A stretch of DNA of 64,000 nt from positions 682,001 through 746,000 of the forward strand of contig CAXXKR010000001.1 of assembly GCA_963674955.2 (NCBI GenBank), given 5' to 3'. The stretch is from G963674955 sp963674955. Its GTDB lineage: Bacteria > Desulfobacterota > Desulfovibrionia > Desulfovibrionales > Desulfovibrionaceae. The position numbers and the translations under genes were made by a program. The notes below the pieces were generated by a model that worked only from the letters and a program-made list of their open reading frames with translations, was not told the origin of the DNA and did not search any database. Each line of letters starts with the position of its first letter. Position 1 is the stretch's first letter. This document shows, one piece after another, positions 60,403-64,000 of the stretch.

Positions 60403-61881
60403 ATGAATATACTCAAGTTCATCAAGAATAACGCCAGTCCGCTTGCGACGGCTGTGCTGGCCATGTTGCTGGCCGCGCTGCTGATTCCCATGAGGGCCGA
60501 AGCCCAGCGGCTGGCCGGGGTGGAGCGTCCTGAAAGCATCCAACTGGTCATGAGCAAGTCGCTGGTGCTCAGCAGCGGAACGGAGATCAAGCGTATTTCA
60601 GTGGCCGACCCGGAAGTGGCGGACATCGTCCTGCTTTCCCCCCGCCAGATATATTTGACCGGCAGGGCGGCGGGCACCACCAATCTGACTCTCTGGGACA
60701 ATGCGGACCGCGTGCTCAAGATATACGACCTGTCGGTGTCCCCGGACTATTCGCGCCTCAAGGTGCTCATCCACCAGGTCCTGCCCGACGAGGCGGACAT
60801 CAAGGTCATCCCGGCCCACGATTCCGTGACCCTGGCCGGGACCGTTTCCAGCCCGGAAAACCTCGGCAGGGCCCTGGCCATAGCCGAGACCTTCGCGCCG
60901 GAAAAGGTCGTGAACCTGATGCAGGTGGGCGGCGTCCAGCAGGTCATGCTGGAGGTCAAGGTGGCCGAGATGTCCAGGACCGTGCTCAAGCAGTTGGGTT
61001 TCAACCTGACCTATCTGATGAAGGACGGGACATTCCTCTACACCTTCATGAACAACCTGGTGGAGCTGAACAACCTTACCGGCCCCTTGCCCCTGACCCC
61101 CCTGGCAAACATGGGCAACCTCGAGATTTCCCAGAGCGTGAACGGGATGTTCAGGGCCATTGACGGCGAGAACGTGCTGACCGGATTTTTGGACGCCTTG
61201 AAGCAGGACGGGCTGGTCAAGATACTGGCCGAGCCGAACCTCATCTGCCTGAGCGGTCAGGAGGCTGATTTTCTGGCCGGTGGTGAGATTCCCGTGCCCA
61301 TTCCCCAGGGACTGGGTACCGTGGCCATCGAATACAAGAAGTACGGCGTATCGCTCAAGTTCAAGCCCACTGTTCTCGGCGACGGGTTGATCAACGTAGA
61401 TGTCGCGCCGGAAGTCTCGGAACTGGACAGCAGCAACGCGGTGAACATTGAAGGCTTCATCATCCCGGCCCTGACCACCAGGAAGGCCTCCACCACCGTG
61501 GAGCTCAGGGACGGCCAGAGCTTCGCCATCGCGGGACTGCTCAAGGACTCGGTGCGCGAGACCATAGACAAGTACCCGGTGCTGGGCGAACTGCCGATCC
61601 TGGGGATGCTGTTCAGAAGCACGGCCTTCAACAAGAGCGAGACCGAGCTGATCATCATTGTCACGCCACGTCTGGCCAAGCCCTTGGACATGGCCAAGCA
61701 GACCCTGCCCACGGACAACTACGTGGAGCCAAACGACGCCGAGCTGTATCTGCTGGGATTGCTCGAGGGCGGAGTGCTGGGCGGCGGAGGCGACAAGACT
61801 GCGGCCAAGCAGGCGCCGCCGACCAAGGACCCCGAAGCCGGCTTTGATGGCCGTTTCGGGCATACGCTTCCGGCCCAATAG
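60403..61881 (+). CDS. cpaC: Outer membrane secretin CpaC/RcpA
   Basis: ATG 60403 has GAGGTG six bases before it. The 492-residue protein has a signal peptide (to ~residue 33, RAEAQ), a periplasmic N-terminal BON/N0-like domain (SKSLVLSSGTEIKRISVADP), RAAGTTNLTLWD, a second domain (MLEVKVAEMSRTVLKQLGFNL) and the C-terminal secretin domain (LAEPNLICLSGQEADFLAGGEIPVP, then LGELPILGMLFRSTAFNKSETELIIIVTPRL). It forms the gated outer-membrane pore for the Flp fibre. Confidence 0.96.
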   Translation: MNILKFIKNNASPLATAVLAMLLAALLIPMRAEAQRLAGVERPESIQLVMSKSLVLSSGTEIKRISVADPEVADIVLLSPRQIYLTGRAAGTTNLTLWDNADRVLKIYDLSVSPDYSRLKVLIHQVLPDEADIKVIPAHDSVTLAGTVSSPENLGRALAIAETFAPEKVVNLMQVGGVQQVMLEVKVAEMSRTVLKQLGFNLTYLMKDGTFLYTFMNNLVELNNLTGPLPLTPLANMGNLEISQSVNGMFRAIDGENVLTGFLDALKQDGLVKILAEPNLICLSGQEADFLAGGEIPVPIPQGLGTVAIEYKKYGVSLKFKPTVLGDGLINVDVAPEVSELDSSNAVNIEGFIIPALTTRKASTTVELRDGQSFAIAGLLKDSVRETIDKYPVLGELPILGMLFRSTAFNKSETELIIIVTPRLAKPLDMAKQTLPTDNYVEPNDAELYLLGLLEGGVLGGGGDKTAAKQAPPTKDPEAGFDGRFGHTLPAQ

Positions 61882-61900
61882 AACACGAGGAGCAAAGAGC

Positions 61901-62203
61901 ATGAAGACGATGAAGAATATTACGGCACTGGCGGCGGCTCTGATTCTGGTCCTCGGACTTTTCGGCTGCCTGGAACCCAAGGACAAGCGGCCTTTCGGCT
62001 ATTCCGTGAAGCAGGCCATCGCGGCCCAGACCCTGAATCCGGAGGCGGGCGGCGTGGAACCGGTCACAGGCCTTGATGGCAATGCCGGAGCCGCAGTGCT
62101 GGGCGGCTACCAGTCGAGCTTCGTTGGCGAGGGCGGCGGCAAGGAAAAGGGAGCTTTGACCCAGGCCCTGGAACAGGCCCTGAACAAGAGCGGAGATCAG
62201 TAA
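61901..62203 (+). CDS. Small Tad pilus lipoprotein, 100 aa
   Basis: ATG 61901 follows GAGGAGC. The signal has a lipobox (LGLFGC, Cys ~24) so the protein is lipid-anchored. The mature part has YSVKQAIAAQTLNPEAGG, reminiscent of CpaD/RcpB-position lipoproteins that help the secretin assemble. Its TAA overlaps the tadZ ATG. Its length and place between cpaC and tadZ fit a pilotin-like role; no sequence family is certain. Confidence 0.8.
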   Translation: MKTMKNITALAAALILVLGLFGCLEPKDKRPFGYSVKQAIAAQTLNPEAGGVEPVTGLDGNAGAAVLGGYQSSFVGEGGGKEKGALTQALEQALNKSGDQ

Positions 62204-63393
62204 TGAGCGGAAATGATTTCAAGACGGCCCTGATGGTCAACAGCAAGGCCCTGGAAGAAAAGATTCGCGCCAGCCTTTCCAGATTTTCAGGCGTTTCCAT
62301 TGTCGACGGTCCGGTGTCCGGCAGCACCATGACCTTGATCTGCGAATTGGGAGCTGACCCGACGGGCGATCTGGCCCAGATAGAGAACCTTCTCAACCGC
62401 GGCGTGGTGGGCGAGGTGCTGCTGCTTTCGGAAGACAAGGACCCTGATTTGTTGCTGCAGGCCATGCGCCTGGGCATTCGCGAGTTCCTGGCTTCGCCGC
62501 CCGACGACGAGGATTTGGACAGGGTTCTGGACCGTCTGGTGCGCCGGGCCGGGAACCAGACTTCCAAGATCGCGCCCAAGGGACGGATAATCGATGTCTT
62601 CGGCTGCAAGGGCGGGGTCGGCAGCACCACCGTGGCCGTGAACCTGGCCGCTGAACTGAACACCATACTTTCGGCCAAGGGCCGCTCTGTGGCCATACTG
62701 GACATGAACATACCCTACGGCGAGGTGCCTTTTTTCCTGGATATCGACCCCGAGTACAATTGGGGCGAGGCGGCCAGGAACCTGGAAAGGCTGGACGAAA
62801 CCTACCTGATGAGCATCATGACCCGCCATTCCTCCGGCCTTTACGTGCTCCCCGCGCCGTCCAGCTTCGATGTCAGCCGCGACATGACCGCCGACGATCT
62901 GGGGCAGATACTGCTGCGCCTGAGCGCGGCCTTTGATCTGGTGATTGTGGACGGCGGCGGCTATCTGGACGATTTTTCCCTGAAGGTCATGCAGATGTCC
63001 GACCAGGTTTTTTTGGTCTCGGCCCTTAGCCTGCCCTGCCTGTCCAACATCAAGAGGTTTCAGGAAACCATAGCTTCGGTGGAGGGCATTTCATTGAACA
63101 AGGTCCGGTTGACCTTCAACCGGCACATGAGCAAGTCCGAAATTTCAGTGGCCGATGCTGAACAGACCATCGGCATGAAGGCCCACTGGCTTATTCCCAA
63201 CGATTACGAGACCACCATGTCGGCCATCAACCAGGGCCGGCTGCTGCGCGAAGTCGAAACCAAGAGCGTTTTGACCAGGAGCATGGCCAAGATGGCGGCC
63301 AGTCTGGCTGGAAACGGAAAGAAGAAGGGCCTGCGCAAGGCCGGAAGCAAGGCCAAGGGCTTTGGTCTGTTCAGAAAGGCTCCGGCCATATAA
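62203..63393 (+). CDS. tadZ: ParA/MinD-like pilus localisation ATPase TadZ/CpaE
   Basis: The 396-residue protein has an N-terminal receiver-like domain (~1-120) without an obvious phospho-acceptor, then a ParA/MinD-like ATPase (~125-370) with a deviant Walker A loop (CKGGVGSTTVAVN, Ser in place of the second Lys), VAILDMNIPYGEVP and LVIVDGGGYLDD as Walker B-like. This loop variant is typical of TadZ proteins that bind but hydrolyse ATP poorly. It fixes the assembly machine at the cell pole. A basic C-terminal tail (GNGKKKGLRKAGSKAKG) is present. Confidence 0.92.
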   Translation: MSGNDFKTALMVNSKALEEKIRASLSRFSGVSIVDGPVSGSTMTLICELGADPTGDLAQIENLLNRGVVGEVLLLSEDKDPDLLLQAMRLGIREFLASPPDDEDLDRVLDRLVRRAGNQTSKIAPKGRIIDVFGCKGGVGSTTVAVNLAAELNTILSAKGRSVAILDMNIPYGEVPFFLDIDPEYNWGEAARNLERLDETYLMSIMTRHSSGLYVLPAPSSFDVSRDMTADDLGQILLRLSAAFDLVIVDGGGYLDDFSLKVMQMSDQVFLVSALSLPCLSNIKRFQETIASVEGISLNKVRLTFNRHMSKSEISVADAEQTIGMKAHWLIPNDYETTMSAINQGRLLREVETKSVLTRSMAKMAASLAGNGKKKGLRKAGSKAKGFGLFRKAPAI

Positions 63394-63411
63394 CGGGAAG
63401 GGAGTAAAGAA

Positions 63412-64000
63412 ATGAATCTCGCTGAAAGACTCAACAGGGGCGGCAACAGGTTCGCCGACAGGAAGCCTGAAAAGGGCTCTGCAAAGTCGTCCCTCGACCG
63501 TTTCAGGCCCTCGGCCCCGACTGCGGTGGAAGCGCCGGAAAGGATCGAGCCGGTTCGCCCTCAGGACGGACACAGCGAAGAGTACTACGACATCAAGACC
63601 AAGGTCCACGACCGGCTCATCGATCTGGTCGACCTTTCGGTCTTCGAGAAGCTGCCCAAGGAGAAGCTCAAGGTCGAGATCGTCCAGCTGGTGGAAAAGA
63701 TCTTGCGCGAGGAGTTCTCCAACGCGCCGCTCAACTCCTCGGAACGCCGCTCCCTGATCCAGGAAACCCGGCACGAGGTCATGGGCCTAGGGCCGCTGGA
63801 ACCCTTCCTGCGCGACGACACCATAAACGACATCCTGGTCAACGGCTATTCGCGCATCTACGTGGAGAGGTCCGGACGCCTTGAACTCACCGGCGCGCGG
63901 TTCAAGGACAACAAGCATCTGAGAAAGATCATCGACCGCATAGTCTCCAGGGTGGGGCGCAGGGTGGACGAGTCCTCGCCCATGGTGGACGCCCGCCTGC
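63412..64000 (+). CDS. cpaF: Pilus assembly ATPase CpaF/TadA (5' part, runs off the window)
   Basis: ATG 63412 follows AAGGGAG. The 196 visible codons cover the N-terminal low-complexity region and the start of the CpaF N-domain (GLGPLEPFLRDDTINDILVNGY, then YVERSGRLELTGARF and RIVSRVGRRVDESSPMVDARL). Walker A and the rest lie beyond the window. It is the hexameric motor for pilus extension. No frame break is seen up to 64000. Confidence 0.93.
   Translation, partial: MNLAERLNRGGNRFADRKPEKGSAKSSLDRFRPSAPTAVEAPERIEPVRPQDGHSEEYYDIKTKVHDRLIDLVDLSVFEKLPKEKLKVEIVQLVEKILREEFSNAPLNSSERRSLIQETRHEVMGLGPLEPFLRDDTINDILVNGYSRIYVERSGRLELTGARFKDNKHLRKIIDRIVSRVGRRVDESSPMVDARL

Noticed and set aside
1..64000. 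CRISPR array, insertion sequence or composite transposon
   Set aside because: No spaced direct repeats, transposase frames or terminal inverted repeats were seen.

Overview
The window reads as chromosomal DNA of a Gram-negative, flagellated, signalling-rich bacterium, most likely a member of the Desulfovibrionales (Desulfobacterota). This is inference from gene content: lpxK (lipid A), CheV, sigma-54 promoters, an ErcA-like iron alcohol dehydrogenase beside a hybrid kinase, an AmrS-type radical SAM enzyme, many orphan sensor kinases, and a Flp/Tad pilus locus. No database search was possible. I see no insertion sequence, CRISPR array or integrated prophage. Nearly all genes share one GC-rich codon style.

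Layout. 1-3.2 kb: HD-domain protein, then CbiM with a NikL-like partner but no ECF ATPase or T component. 3.3-6.7 kb: secreted NTF2-like protein, a stand-alone flgE with its own sigma-54 promoter and terminator, and a FecR-domain protein. 6.9-9.7 kb: hybrid histidine kinase overlapping an ErcA-like alcohol dehydrogenase. 9.8-18.7 kb: housekeeping block (tRNA-Pro, amrS, purM, a radical SAM protein, rplM-rpsI, alaS, recA). 18.8-28.8 kb: PP-loop tRNA-thiolation-like ATPase, CaCA antiporter, an ABC_sub_bind hybrid kinase, a BI-1 family protein, lpxK, rnr and a methyltransferase. 28.9-34.4 kb: CheV, an S24 repressor, an overlooked 55-residue zinc-ribbon gene and two GGDEF proteins. 34.6-38 kb: a frameshifted DUF4139 gene, a Fur-box-controlled DUF2325 gene, fur and a secreted protein. 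38.4-42.8 kb: trehalose-phosphatase-like HAD protein and a beta-phosphoglucomutase-GH65 fusion. 42.8-52.4 kb: signalling island with two periplasmic binding protein/sensor kinase pairs flanking a lone receiver and a GAF-HD-GYP protein. 52.4-55.9 kb: glnS and an NtrC-type activator. 55.9-64 kb: Flp/Tad pilus locus, with TadE-TadG-TadE on the minus strand and flp-tadV-cpaB-cpaC-lipoprotein-tadZ-cpaF on the plus strand; cpaF runs off the right edge.

How it fits together. Two parts look most distinctive. First, the 42.8-52.4 kb island has solute-binding proteins but no permeases, so the binding proteins probably act as ligand sensors for the kinases; its two divergent arms share a 79-bp spacer holding a 7-bp inverted repeat with arms two helical turns apart. 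Second, both halves of the Tad locus appear to start from divergent sigma-54 promoters, and a sigma-54 activator (54465-55853) lies next to the locus. Together these suggest activator-controlled pilus assembly linked to the local signalling genes. The specific wiring is inference.
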